A DNA stretch of 64,000 nucleotides from Sulfolobales archaeon Acd1 (lineage in GTDB: Archaea > Thermoproteota > Thermoprotei_A > Sulfolobales > Sulfolobaceae): positions 372,001 through 436,000 of the forward strand of contig APJY01000001.1 of assembly GCA_000389735.1 (NCBI GenBank), read 5' to 3'. The position numbers and the translations under genes are program-made. This document shows positions 7,671 through 15,092 of this stretch, piece by piece. The notes under the pieces were generated by a model. The model saw nothing but the letters and a program-made list of their open reading frames with translations, searched no databases and was not told the origin of the DNA. The first letter of the stretch is position 1, and the number at the start of each line of letters is the position of its first letter.

Positions 7671-8762
7671 ATGTTATTCGACCCGAGACCGAAGGACAAT
7701 TTGAAGGACTTATTCGACAGAGAATCGGAAATCTCATTGCTCAAAAATTCGCTAGACTCTCCTTTAATTGTTGTAGTTGGACTTAGAAGAACAGGGAAGA
7801 CGTCATTGATAAAATCAGTTTTAAACAATACTAGGTCAACCTATATTTATTTAGATATGAGAAGGTTTGAAAATAAAGATTATATCGTATACAAAGATTT
7901 CATTAAATCTCTTGAAAGGGAAATAAACGAGATTACCAGAAAAAACAAGGATCTCCTGTCTTATCTTCGCCACATACAGGGAGTTCAGGTCATGGGGTTT
8001 TCAGTAAGTTTCAGTTGGGGAGAAGAAAAAGTCGAATTATCCGACTTGTTTTCGGAATTGAACGATTGGGCAAGTGAAAGGGAAAAAACTGTGCATATCG
8101 TAATTGATGAGGCACAGGAGTTAATAAAGCTTAGAGGATACAGTATTTTACCTTCCATCGCTTATGCTTATGACAACCTAAGGAATTTAAGTTTTATAAT
8201 AACTGGTTCAGAAGTCAGAGTAAGAGATAAATTTTTAAAATTAGAAGACGAAAATTCGCCCCTCTTCGGAAGGACACATGTAGAAATTAACTTGCTGCCC
8301 TTTAGCAAGGAAACGGCAATTAGGTTCTTAGAGGAGGGGTTCAAAGAACAAGGAATAAATTTCCAAGATTCAGAGAAAATCTTTGATGTTCTAGGAGGAA
8401 ATCCAGGCTGGCTAACTTATTTCGGTTACATCTACGTAAAGCACGGGAGAGACGAGGAAAAGGCTATCTTAGAAACGAAGAGATACGCAAAGAGGTTGCT
8501 CTCTAGGGAATTCTGTAACTTCATAAGGGAAGGGAATAGAGACAAGAGGAGGTATTTAAAGGTAATAGAAACCTGCAGGAAAGGATGCGGTTGGAAGGAT
8601 ATTAAAAACTCTCTTGAAGCTCTGGAAGGCAGAGAGATAAACGACGGAACCGTGAGCGACATAATAAATAACTTAATAGAGTACTCCTTCTTTGTGAAAG
8701 AGGATAGAAAATACATGATTACAGATAAGTTATTAGAAGAAATAATTGACGTAAGATGCTAA
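7671..8762 (+). CDS. Archaeal ATPase (ATPase_2/STAND-like) with C-terminal winged helix
   Basis: A 363-residue member of the archaea-specific P-loop ATPase group. Walker A GLRRTGKTS is at 37-45, Walker B VHIVIDEAQE at 141-150, and a sensor segment IITGSE near 183. The last 80 residues look like a winged-helix domain. Such proteins are abundant and often mobile in Sulfolobales; roles proposed include defence and plasmid-type functions, none proved for this one. The start is ATG 7671, right after the operator. AT-rich codons tie it to the island. Confidence 0.75.
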   Translation: MLFDPRPKDNLKDLFDRESEISLLKNSLDSPLIVVVGLRRTGKTSLIKSVLNNTRSTYIYLDMRRFENKDYIVYKDFIKSLEREINEITRKNKDLLSYLRHIQGVQVMGFSVSFSWGEEKVELSDLFSELNDWASEREKTVHIVIDEAQELIKLRGYSILPSIAYAYDNLRNLSFIITGSEVRVRDKFLKLEDENSPLFGRTHVEINLLPFSKETAIRFLEEGFKEQGINFQDSEKIFDVLGGNPGWLTYFGYIYVKHGRDEEKAILETKRYAKRLLSREFCNFIREGNRDKRRYLKVIETCRKGCGWKDIKNSLEALEGREINDGTVSDIINNLIEYSFFVKEDRKYMITDKLLEEIIDVRC

Positions 8763-8802
8763 TGCCAGTTTCAGAATAATAATTCTTGACGAAGCCTATC
8801 CT

Positions 8803-8884
8803 CCCCGCCCTGGAAGGGCGAGGGTTCTCCTCTCTGTAAGTGATAACTATCATGAATTTCTTCTCGGTAAACCTGGGGGTTTAC
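8803..8884. mobile_element. Remnant of an IS200/IS605-type right end
   Basis: A GC-rich hairpin at 8803-8823 (arm CCC-C-CGCCC, loop tggaa, arm GGGCG-A-GG) has the look of the right-end/omega-RNA hairpin that follows tnpB in archaeal IS200/IS605 elements. A second perfect hairpin, GTAAACC/GGTTTAC, lies at 8867-8884. No tnpA or tnpB remains next to them, so this is debris or a non-autonomous copy. Confidence 0.4.
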
Positions 8885-9023
8885 TGAATCTTTCTAACGA
8901 GAGTAGAAAGCCGGGATCCCACATATGCACTTATACTGCTTACTTAACAATTTTTCAAAATTCAATGAGAAGAAATTCTATTGGCCACATTATTTTATTA
9001 ACCTCTGTGAGAAGTTCATACAT

Positions 9024-9173
9024 ATGAGAATTGTTGAGGACGAGTACGGTAATAGGTTTCTAGAGATTGAGAATAAGGAAGATTTTAGGAAATTTAAGGA
9101 GGATTTATTGAAGAGGGCTAAGGAAAAGGCTAACGCCCGTAAACCTTCTTATGAGATCCAATCTCCCAAATGA
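9024..9173 (+). CDS. Small charged protein, 49 aa, unknown
   Basis: ATG 9024 is preferred over the upstream ORF start at 8925, because a TATA-like tattttatta at 8991-9000 lies about 26 bases before it, giving a leaderless message, and because the upstream codons give an unlikely aromatic-rich leader. The product is highly charged and helical (KEDFRKFKEDLLKRAKEKA), the style of a small antitoxin or DNA-associated protein. It is convergent with a RelE-like gene three bases away, which is not the usual order for a toxin-antitoxin pair. Confidence 0.5.
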   Translation: MRIVEDEYGNRFLEIENKEDFRKFKEDLLKRAKEKANARKPSYEIQSPK

Positions 9174-9176
9174 AAA

Positions 9177-9434
9177 CTATACAGTTTTTGAATCAACGCT
9201 ATAAAGTATTCTCATATCCCCAGTTACTTCTAATAAAAACATAGTATTTCCGTGTACATCTTTTCCCAACTTCTCCCTGGAGTATTTGAAAGGGTTCTCT
9301 TGCAACAACTCCAATTTCTCTAAAACCAGCATGAGCAATTTATCATTGAATTCATCAGTAGCGAATTCTATGAATTCCTCATAGCTCTTAGCCTTCTTCA
9401 GCTGAAACCTTAACTTCCACTCTTTGCAAACCAC
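9177..9434 (-). CDS. RelE/ParE-like protein
   Basis: An 85-residue protein whose second half, LLQENPFKYSREKLGKDV followed by FLLEVTGDMRILYSVD, follows the RelE/ParE pattern (NP-x-KLK ... YRIRVGDYRIIYEID). RelE-type toxins are mRNA interferases. Here the chain ends just after the Arg-Ile-Leu-Tyr strand, so the last strand and catalytic tail of active RelE are missing or very short. Start taken as GTG 9434. No antitoxin gene lies upstream in the same direction; the nearest small gene is convergent. Could be a degenerate toxin. Confidence 0.5.
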   Translation of the reverse strand: MVCKEWKLRFQLKKAKSYEEFIEFATDEFNDKLLMLVLEKLELLQENPFKYSREKLGKDVHGNTMFLLEVTGDMRILYSVDSKTV

Positions 9435-9497
9435 ATTAAAAGATATAGAGAACTTACTTTGAAAATCTATTTCTATCTCTTTTGGTATATTATCTCG

Positions 9498-9710
9498 TTA
9501 GAAATAATAGTCGTTAAGCTGATAGTCATGTAGATAAAGGGCCACAAATAACTTTAGTATTCCGAGGAGAATTGCTGAACCGTTTACTGCCGGGTTGTCG
9601 TAAGGGAAGTGGGCTAGGGCTACCCTCCTCTACCTTCCGTGATAAATCCCAAAAGGAACACTAACGCTCCTTCCTTATTCCTCCCTGTAGAGAATTAGAA
9701 TAAACTCTCC
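9498..9710 (-). pseudogene. Frameshifted remnant of a hydrophobic protein
   Basis: Minus-strand translation shows ALVFLLGFITEGRG and then, one frame over, RVALAHFPYDNPAVNGSAIL followed by a hydrophobic segment and a stop at 9498. The two pieces join smoothly if one base is gained or lost near 9625. A further stop lies upstream near 9700. I do not recognise the family. This is a decayed membrane-protein gene inside the AT-rich island. Confidence 0.4.
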
Positions 9711-9741
9711 AGTTTAATAAGAAAAAATTCTATCTTATCAT

Positions 9742-9909
9742 TCACTGTATAACCATTCTGATCCTGTCCTTTACCGCCGAAATCTCTACTGAAATTTCGT
9801 CGTTATGTAGCTCATTTATAGTGAAGTTCACAGCTTCATCTAGCTGGAAGCAAACCCTCAACAACTTAACTAACTTTTCTAAGTTTCCTCTGATACTGTA
9901 AAGTCTCAC
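9742..9909 (-). CDS. Small acidic protein, 55 aa, overlapping partner gene
   Basis: Starts at GTG 9909, whose GTGA overlaps the stop of the upstream 60-residue gene (9906-9908). It reads 55 codons to TGA 9742. The product opens MRLYSIRGNLEKLVKLLRVC and has an acidic, beta-prone second half (EISVEISAVKDRIRMVIQ). A four-base stop/start overlap strongly implies translational coupling. I do not recognise the family; it resembles the small paired proteins found on crenarchaeal islands. Confidence 0.55.
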   Translation of the reverse strand: MRLYSIRGNLEKLVKLLRVCFQLDEAVNFTINELHNDEISVEISAVKDRIRMVIQ

Positions 9910-10088
9910 TCGTAGTCCATCACCTGTGATATTAAACAGTATATTAAGGATTCCCTAGCTTTTGTTAGGTATTCGTATGCCTCATCGTCATAGCTCATTA
10001 CAACCTTCATAGCCTCATTAATGTGATAAATAGCGTTAATAACTTCTAACAGCTCTTCGTCTTTCACTTCTCTCTGACTCTGCAACAA
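9906..10088 (-). CDS. Small helical protein, 60 aa, unknown
   Basis: Reads from TTG 10088 (or GTG 10067, giving 53 residues). The product is almost entirely amphipathic helix (EELLEVINAIYHINEAMKVV, then DEAYEYLTKARESLIYCLIS), a two-helix hairpin shape reminiscent of HEPN-like or CopG-partner small proteins, but no motif confirms this. It is coupled by overlap to the 55-residue gene downstream. Together they look like a two-protein module beside tRNA-Glu. Confidence 0.5.
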   Translation of the reverse strand: MLQSQREVKDEELLEVINAIYHINEAMKVVMSYDDEAYEYLTKARESLIYCLISQVMDYE

Positions 10089-10141
10089 TTACTGATGTTA
10101 ACTTCCCTAGCTATGTAGGTGGTCTATTTATGAGGAATTAG

Positions 10142-10232
10142 TGCCGCGGCCGGGATTTGAACCCGGGTCTCGGGCTCGAAAGGCCCGAATCCTCTCGGCC
10201 CGCCTCCGTTGACCGGGCTAGACGACCGCGGC
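10142..10232 (-). tRNA. tRNA-Glu (UUC) with a probable D-loop intron
   Basis: Acceptor arms GCCGCGG and CCGCGGC pair perfectly. The anticodon stem CGGGC/GCCCG closes the seven-base loop CTTTCGA, giving anticodon TTC. The T arm is CCGGG-TTCAAAT-CCCGG; the discriminator is A and no CCA is encoded. The gene is about 17 bases too long. The surplus, roughly aacggaggcgggccgag, sits in the D loop between GGTC and AGGAT, where removal restores a normal 73-base tRNA. CGGGC in the insert can pair with GCCCG of the D loop to build a bulge-helix-bulge-like splice site. A TATA-like ttttaaat lies upstream near 10258-10265. Confidence 0.88.
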
Positions 10233-10469
10233 GAATTAATTGCCTCCCCAGCGGATTTAAAATTTAGACGCTACTATGCAACGAGGAGCTGGGAGGCCTT
10301 CCTTCGGGAGGGTCGTTAGTCCGCTCTCATCACTCGCTGCTTTCTCAATTCGTTAATTACATTAAGTAGGTCAATTTTTGGCCTTTAAAGAATACTGAAA
10401 ATGAATACGAATATTTTAAAATCCCTCTAACAATATAACAATAAGGACAACAGCACGGAGGAAAGACAG
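10233..10469 (+). promoter_or_regulatory. Gene-free stretch ending in a promoter and strong ribosome site
   Basis: The left part holds the minus-strand promoter of tRNA-Glu and a GC-rich segment with a small hairpin (ccttccttcgggagg, near 10301-10315). The right part holds a TATA-like attttaaaat at about 10412-10421 and the Shine-Dalgarno GGAGGA at 10457-10462, seven bases before ATG 10470. Nothing else is recognised. Confidence 0.5.
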
Positions 10470-10577
10470 ATGATAACGTTCAGAGAGAGTCCAGTGAAGG
10501 TCAGCGAGCGTTTGTATATTCCTTTAGCCTTGAGAGCTTGGGGGTTGGTTGGAGGGGTTCAAATTGAACATCAATGA
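10470..10577 (+). CDS. Leader ORF, 35 aa, coupled to the next gene
   Basis: ATG 10470 follows GGAGGA at ideal spacing, a stronger ribosome site than most genes here have. The 35-codon frame ends at TGA 10575-10577, overlapping the start of the following gene (TTG 10564). The next gene's own ribosome site (ggagggg, 10552-10558) lies inside this ORF. The peptide has no recognised motif. It is either a genuine small protein or a leader whose translation opens the next start. Confidence 0.5.
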   Translation: MITFRESPVKVSERLYIPLALRAWGLVGGVQIEHQ

Positions 10578-10908
10578 TCAGTACGGCGAGACCGCCACCG
10601 AGAGGCCCAGGACGGCGGAGGGTGAGAGGAGCGATTCGAGACTCATCATTACGATGCTGAGGCAGATGGGCTACAAGAACGAAATCCTGCTGAACTTGAA
10701 CATGTTCTCCGATCCGGCCAAGTTCATTCTTCTCGCGGCGCCTCCGGGGACAAAGCAGATAGCTCTCTTGTATAGCGAACTCCTTGAAGGGAAAGTGAAC
10801 CAGATAGTCCAGAGGATGACGTCGCTTAGGCCGGACATAGGCGTCATGAGGTTTGTTGTTAACGAGTTAGACCGCGACAAGATAATCGTGGCGTTCAGGA
10901 CTGATTAG
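10564..10908 (+). CDS. Conserved-looking small protein, 114 aa, unknown
   Basis: A TTG at 10564 preceded by GGAGGGG is the likely start; TTG 10549 is possible. The first 30 residues are polar and probably disordered. The rest (LLNLNMFSDPAKFILLAAPP ... MRFVVNELDRDKIIVAFRTD) looks like a compact alpha/beta domain. No family is recognised. The gene is coupled to the 35-codon ORF upstream, and its last 14 bases overlap the end of the convergent membrane HTH gene. Confidence 0.6.
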   Translation: MNINDQYGETATERPRTAEGERSDSRLIITMLRQMGYKNEILLNLNMFSDPAKFILLAAPPGTKQIALLYSELLEGKVNQIVQRMTSLRPDIGVMRFVVNELDRDKIIVAFRTD

Positions 10909-11797
10909 ACCCACTCTCGTCGGTCTCGTAAACTACCCTCCCCTTCTCCCTGACCTCCCTCACTAGGCCCAACTTAACCAGCTTCTTAACCCTCCTATAG
11001 GCAGTCGTCTTCGGGAGACCCGTGGCCCTGACTATGTCCGACAGCGTCTTGTTGCCTGCCCTTATCGCCTCGAGCACTTGTTTGTCCCTCTCGTTGAGCT
11101 CCGACTCTTCCAACGAGACGGCCTCCTCGTCTTCGTCTTCGACCCTCTCGGCCTGAACTCCCTCCTTGACTGGAGGGAGCCGTTCAGCTGAGCCCGAAAC
11201 CGGTTCCGCCTTCCTTGTCCTCTCTATCTCCCTCCACAGCTTGTACACCAGGTAAGCTAGGGCTGAGTTCGTGACGATCAGGGCGGCTATGAGGTAAAAG
11301 GTACTGGTGGTGCCGTAACCCCCCTGAGAGCTTTGGACTTCCGATGTAACTGGAGGCGAGGGAGAGTAGGCGGCGCTGACCTCAGTTCCGGAGAACGTGA
11401 GCACGTAGTAGCCCGTGGAGCTCAACACGGAAACCGGGCCCGGGTTGGAGTAAACTAAGGAGTAGGAGGAGGGCAACACCAGCCTCAGAGTGAAGTTGAA
11501 GGGTTCCCTCACTTCTATCTCGTTCCCGGGGAAATAGGCTGAGTACGTTACGGTGGCGTAGGTGGAGTTGCGGAGAATTATCGTACCGTTCTCCATCATA
11601 TAGGCCGAGCCGGAAACCCTCAAGTCGGTGACGTTCTGCCCGAAGAGCACGAAGTCGTTCACTCCCTCTAACTCGGCGTAGACGGTGCCGTTGTAATACA
11701 CGGTGATAACGGCGTAGCTCTGGGAGGCGGCGTGAACCGCGGCGAGGGACGAGAGCGCGACCAAGATCAGTATCGCGGTTGCCCCCACCCTAAGCAA
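10895..11797 (-). CDS. Membrane-anchored winged-helix regulator
   Basis: A one-piece sensor-regulator. Residues 1-23 are a signal peptide (ending AAVHA); residues 24-165 are a beta-rich outside domain with many N-glycosylation sequons. One transmembrane helix follows near 167-187, then a charged Glu-rich linker and a C-terminal winged helix (about 235-290: NERDKQVLEAIRAGNKTLSD, then ATGLPKTTAYRRVKKLVKLG). This is the architecture of archaeal membrane HTH proteins of the DUF7343 kind. TTG 11797 or GTG 11788 is the start. It sits beside two secreted-protein genes which it may control (inference). Confidence 0.75.
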   Translation of the reverse strand: MLRVGATAILILVALSSLAAVHAASQSYAVITVYYNGTVYAELEGVNDFVLFGQNVTDLRVSGSAYMMENGTIILRNSTYATVTYSAYFPGNEIEVREPFNFTLRLVLPSSYSLVYSNPGPVSVLSSTGYYVLTFSGTEVSAAYSPSPPVTSEVQSSQGGYGTTSTFYLIAALIVTNSALAYLVYKLWREIERTRKAEPVSGSAERLPPVKEGVQAERVEDEDEEAVSLEESELNERDKQVLEAIRAGNKTLSDIVRATGLPKTTAYRRVKKLVKLGLVREVREKGRVVYETDESGSNQS

Positions 11798-11878
11798 GGG
11801 CCATCGAGCTCGCCATATGTGTATTCATCGGAGGAATTAAAGAGTGCGATTTCCGGGTCCGTAGGCCCTCGTTAGCCT

Positions 11879-12403
11879 TCAGTCCTCGTCGTCGTCGCCT
11901 ACCTTGACTATCTTAATCAATTTCTCCAGGTCCTTCGGGTTCACGTGCCCCTTCGACACGAAGGACACTAACACCTGGACCACATAGTGCCCTCTATCCA
12001 GGTGGATCAGGGCTACGGGGCTCTGGCTGGTGAGCGTTACCGTGGTCCCGTCCGGGAAGTGAACGACCACCACCTCGTCCTGGTACTTCATGTTTGCGAT
12101 AATTTCGTACGTACCGCCTTCATCTACGTCTAACTCCGCCAAGAACGTGAAGTTGTAAACGTTACTTCCATTAGACCCAGGCTGGGAGGTCGTTGTAGTA
12201 ACGGTATTGGCCGTCGTGGTCGTGGTCACCGTCTTAGTGACGTTGGTGTAATTCGACCCTTGGATCACGGTGATCGGGAGAGTAGTGTTCACGGACTGGC
12301 CCAGTGTGACTGGCCTATTGAGGGCGTTGTAGAGCTCTATCCCCAGGACCACGTTTACCGCTAGGGTTACGACGATTAGGCCGACCAGCAGGTCGGTTCT
12401 CAC
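11879..12403 (-). CDS. Secreted or anchored surface protein, 174 aa
   Basis: Residues 5-24 are a hydrophobic signal anchor. A Thr-rich linker with repeated Asn-x-Thr sequons follows, then a beta-rich domain of about 90 residues and an acidic tail ending DDDED. GTG 12403 is the start, and a TATA-like catataagg lies about 30 bases upstream on the minus strand. Its C-terminal domain resembles that of the divergent gene at 12622 (VTLTSQSPVALIHLDRGHYV against MAIIYLNKGEYNV), so the two are probable distant paralogues. Function unknown. Confidence 0.6.
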   Translation of the reverse strand: MRTDLLVGLIVVTLAVNVVLGIELYNALNRPVTLGQSVNTTLPITVIQGSNYTNVTKTVTTTTTANTVTTTTSQPGSNGSNVYNFTFLAELDVDEGGTYEIIANMKYQDEVVVVHFPDGTTVTLTSQSPVALIHLDRGHYVVQVLVSFVSKGHVNPKDLEKLIKIVKVGDDDED

Positions 12404-12621
12404 GATGTAGAACTTCCGGTTTCAGTCCTTATATGCAACACCTTTACACAGAGAGAGACACTTGGATAAGGTTTAGGCCTCGGGATATGAATATCTTAAC
12501 GTGAATTGAACTCGTTTTTATTGTTATTTCTTTAGAATTTCTTCGGTGTTCCGGTGTTTCACCGCCGTGCCCCAACGGCTTCCTTATATGGACGGAACGC
12601 CTAAGACTCATCCGAGGCGGC

Positions 12622-13173
12622 ATGAGCAAAGTCCTAACCGCCCTGGCTGTAGTCCTGGTGGCCACAGCTGCTGGACTAGCCATAAGCGCAACCAACGGAA
12701 GCCTGCCGCTTGCTACTATATCCTATAAGGTAATTAGTAACAACCAGAGCAACAACTCCTCCTTCCTGGCCTCCAACGGCTCAGTGGTCGTGATCACGGC
12801 CTCACAGCTGAACCTCGGGAACCTCACCGCGAACCAGAAGGGTAACGCTACAGGTACGGCCGTCATTCAGGTCAACTCGTCGGGCTACTTCGTGATAGAG
12901 CTCAACGACAGCGTGCTTCATGACGTCTTCTCCCACTTCATGGTGAAGCTAACAATAGGCAACCAGACGGTGACCCTAGCTGAGGGCGGTCACGGCAAGG
13001 GGCACGATATGGCTATCATCTACCTCAATAAGGGAGAGTACAACGTTACCATAACCATCTACTACAGAGTATCTCCGCACCCCCACAGCGTGACCGTTGA
13101 CAACGCCCCGCTCCTGATAATAAAGCCCTACCACGGTCATGACCACGACGACCAGGACGAGTCCAACAGCTGA
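12622..13173 (+). CDS. Secreted protein with His/Asp-rich tail, 183 aa
   Basis: Signal sequence at residues 1-22 (LTALAVVLVATAAGLAISA), then a beta-rich domain dense in N-glycosylation sequons. The C-terminal part carries GGHGKGH and the tail YHGHDHDDQDE, which could bind metal ions. A TATA-like cttatatg lies near 12582. Related in its last 90 residues to the divergent gene at 11879-12403. It probably sits on the cell surface; a role in metal capture is speculation from composition alone. Confidence 0.6.
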   Translation: MSKVLTALAVVLVATAAGLAISATNGSLPLATISYKVISNNQSNNSSFLASNGSVVVITASQLNLGNLTANQKGNATGTAVIQVNSSGYFVIELNDSVLHDVFSHFMVKLTIGNQTVTLAEGGHGKGHDMAIIYLNKGEYNVTITIYYRVSPHPHSVTVDNAPLLIIKPYHGHDHDDQDESNS

Positions 13174-13216
13174 GGTTCCCCGATCTAAAGCCCTCTAAGT
13201 TATTAAGGAAAGACGG

Positions 13217-13222
13217 TTTTTT
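13217..13222 (+). terminator. T6 terminator after the His-rich secreted protein
   Basis: Run of six T on the plus strand about 44 bases past the stop at 13173, typical of archaeal intrinsic termination. Confidence 0.4.
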
Positions 13223-13347
13223 GCCCTCCATTCCCGTTTTCTAAGGGCTTCAGTCGGTAAGGAGCTCTACCTTACTGAGAGAGCCATCCGCAAGGGAAAC
13301 GCTTAATGTTAACTCCTCAACGCTTTCGTAAGGAAGGTGGGGAGACG

Positions 13348-14394
13348 TTGAAGGTCGCAATGCTCACCCCCCTGTTCCTGCCCGTTCGCGGGGGGACAGA
13401 GGTCCACGTTTACAACTTGGCGAAGAGGTTGATCGGGCTGGGGGTTCAGGTGGAAGTCCACACCAGTAGGGACACCTACACCGAGAGGGGCGTCCTGCCT
13501 CCCGAGGAGGAGATCGACGGGATAAAGGTGGTGAGACGCTCCAGGGGTTGGGAGCTGAAGGGGGACTTCGATCTGGCTCACTTCCACAACATGCACAGGA
13601 TGTTCACTTTGTGGAACGCGAAGACCGTAGCCTTCTTCCTGTCATCGAGCCGAAGGAAGGTTTTCACCCCCCACGACTCCATGATAGCCGAGCGCCCTCC
13701 TCCGGTCAGGTGGTTACAGAGGCTGATGATAAGTAGGGCGGACAGGTGGATCGCGGTCTCAGAATGGGAGAGGAAAGAGATGGCCGAAAGGGGGTTCAGG
13801 GTTGACAACTCTGTGGTCATTAACAACGGGGTTGAGGACGAGGCCTTCGAGTTACCCAGGCAGGACCCCGTGATCGAGGGCGACTACCTCCTCTTTTTGG
13901 CCAGGATCTCCCCTGAGAAGAACCAGCTCTTCGCCGTAGAGTGCCTAAAACGTTCGGGCCTGAACGTTAAGCTCGTTTTGGCAGGAGAGGTCAGGGATAG
14001 GGCGTACTTCGAGAGGATCGCGCCGCTGCTGAGCGATGAGGTGATCTACTTGGGAAAGGTCGATCAAAGGACTAAGTACTCCCTGATAGACAACGCTCTG
14101 GCTTTGGTCCTCACCTCCCTCATGGAGGCGGAACCAATAGTCGTGAAGGAGGCGTTCGTCAGGGGACCCCCCGCCATAGTCAAGGACACCGCGGGAGGCG
14201 CCGTGGAGCTGGTCAAGGACGGCCTTAACGGCTTCGTTGTGAGGGACTGTGAGTCCTTCGAGAGGGCGGTGAGGGAGGTTATGAGGAACAGGGAGGAGCT
14301 GTCCAAAAACGCGAGGGCGGGAACCGAGACCTTCAGGTGGGAGTACGTCGCTAAGAGGACTCTGGAGGTCTATAACGAAGTGGTTAAGGGCTGA
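13348..14394 (+). CDS. GT4-family glycosyltransferase
   Basis: Transfers a sugar from a nucleotide-sugar donor to an unknown acceptor, likely in glycan or glycolipid synthesis at the membrane. The N-terminal Rossmann half opens VAMLTPLFLPVRGGTEVHVY, with the Gly-Gly acceptor loop. The C-terminal half has FLARISPEKN, then the conserved Glu region (LTSLMEAEPIVVKEAFVRGP) and ELVKDGLNGFVV. TTG 13348 is preferred because GGTGGGG stands just before it and the fold begins there; the ORF itself opens at 13306. About 348 residues, normal for GT4. No neighbouring glycan genes. Confidence 0.8.
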   Translation: MKVAMLTPLFLPVRGGTEVHVYNLAKRLIGLGVQVEVHTSRDTYTERGVLPPEEEIDGIKVVRRSRGWELKGDFDLAHFHNMHRMFTLWNAKTVAFFLSSSRRKVFTPHDSMIAERPPPVRWLQRLMISRADRWIAVSEWERKEMAERGFRVDNSVVINNGVEDEAFELPRQDPVIEGDYLLFLARISPEKNQLFAVECLKRSGLNVKLVLAGEVRDRAYFERIAPLLSDEVIYLGKVDQRTKYSLIDNALALVLTSLMEAEPIVVKEAFVRGPPAIVKDTAGGAVELVKDGLNGFVVRDCESFERAVREVMRNREELSKNARAGTETFRWEYVAKRTLEVYNEVVKG

Positions 14395-14397
14395 ATC

Positions 14398-14403
14398 TTT
14401 TTT
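14398..14403 (+). terminator. T6 terminator after the glycosyltransferase
   Basis: Six T residues starting four bases after the stop at 14394. They also lie near the presumed left end of the IS607 element. Confidence 0.4.
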
Positions 14404-14450
14404 CACGTTAATTGATATCTTTTTATATTCATTTATCGTCAACTAATCCT

Positions 14451-15092
14451 GTGGAGAGGCTGCTGAGGCCTAAGGAGGTCTGCCAACTGCTCGGAATCTC
14501 GTACTCTACACTCCTGCGGTGGATTAGGGAAGGGAAAATAAGGGCGGTAACGACTGAAGGAGGGAAGTACAGGATACCTTACAGCGAGATAAAGAAGTAC
14601 TTAGAGAGGAGGGAGGAAACAAGGGCTGTAATTTACGCTAGGGTCTCGTCAGCGGACCAAAGAGAGGACTTGGAGAGGCAAATCAACTACCTGGCGAATT
14701 ACGCGACAGCGAAGGGTTACAAAGTGACCGAGGTATTGAAAGATATTGCAAGCGGGTTGAACACGCAGAGGGAAGGGTTGCTCAAGTTGTTCAAGCTAGT
14801 TGAGGGAAGGAGCGTCGACGTCGTACTAATAACGTACAAAGACAGGTTAACGAGGTTCGGTTTCGAGTACATCGAGGAGTTCTTCTCGACCTTGGGAGTT
14901 AGGATTGAGGTAGTTTTCGGGGAAGAACCTAAGGATGCCACACAAGAGCTAGTTGAGGACTTGATCTCAATCGTAACCTCGTTCGCTGGGAGAATTTACG
15001 GAATGAGGAGTCATAAGAAAACACTCCTCGTTCAGGGCGTGAAAGAGCTGATAGGTGAGCTGAGTGGAGAGGGCAGTGAAGTTAAGGGTTAA
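14451..15092 (+). CDS. IS607 serine recombinase (TnpA/resolvase)
   Basis: Catalyses excision and insertion of the element by serine recombination. Residues 4-52 form a MerR-like helix-turn-helix (RPKEVCQLLGISYSTLLRWI). The resolvase domain follows with YARVSSADQ; the nucleophile is the first Ser (residue 66) after the conserved Arg-Val. GTG 14451 is chosen because the HTH begins there; codons upstream add nothing. At 213 residues it has the normal length and no frame breaks. Overlaps tnpB by 29 bases. Confidence 0.9.
   Translation: MERLLRPKEVCQLLGISYSTLLRWIREGKIRAVTTEGGKYRIPYSEIKKYLERREETRAVIYARVSSADQREDLERQINYLANYATAKGYKVTEVLKDIASGLNTQREGLLKLFKLVEGRSVDVVLITYKDRLTRFGFEYIEEFFSTLGVRIEVVFGEEPKDATQELVEDLISIVTSFAGRIYGMRSHKKTLLVQGVKELIGELSGEGSEVKG

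Noticed and set aside
4620-10142. Left attachment-site copy of tRNA-Glu bounding the island
   Set aside because: I looked for a repeat of the tRNA 3' half (ccgggatttgaacccggg) elsewhere in the window and saw none; no integrase is present either.
10142-10232. Class II tRNA (Ser or Leu) because of the 90-base length
   Set aside because: The extra bases are in the D arm, not the variable loop, and the anticodon loop gives UUC, so this is tRNA-Glu with an insert.
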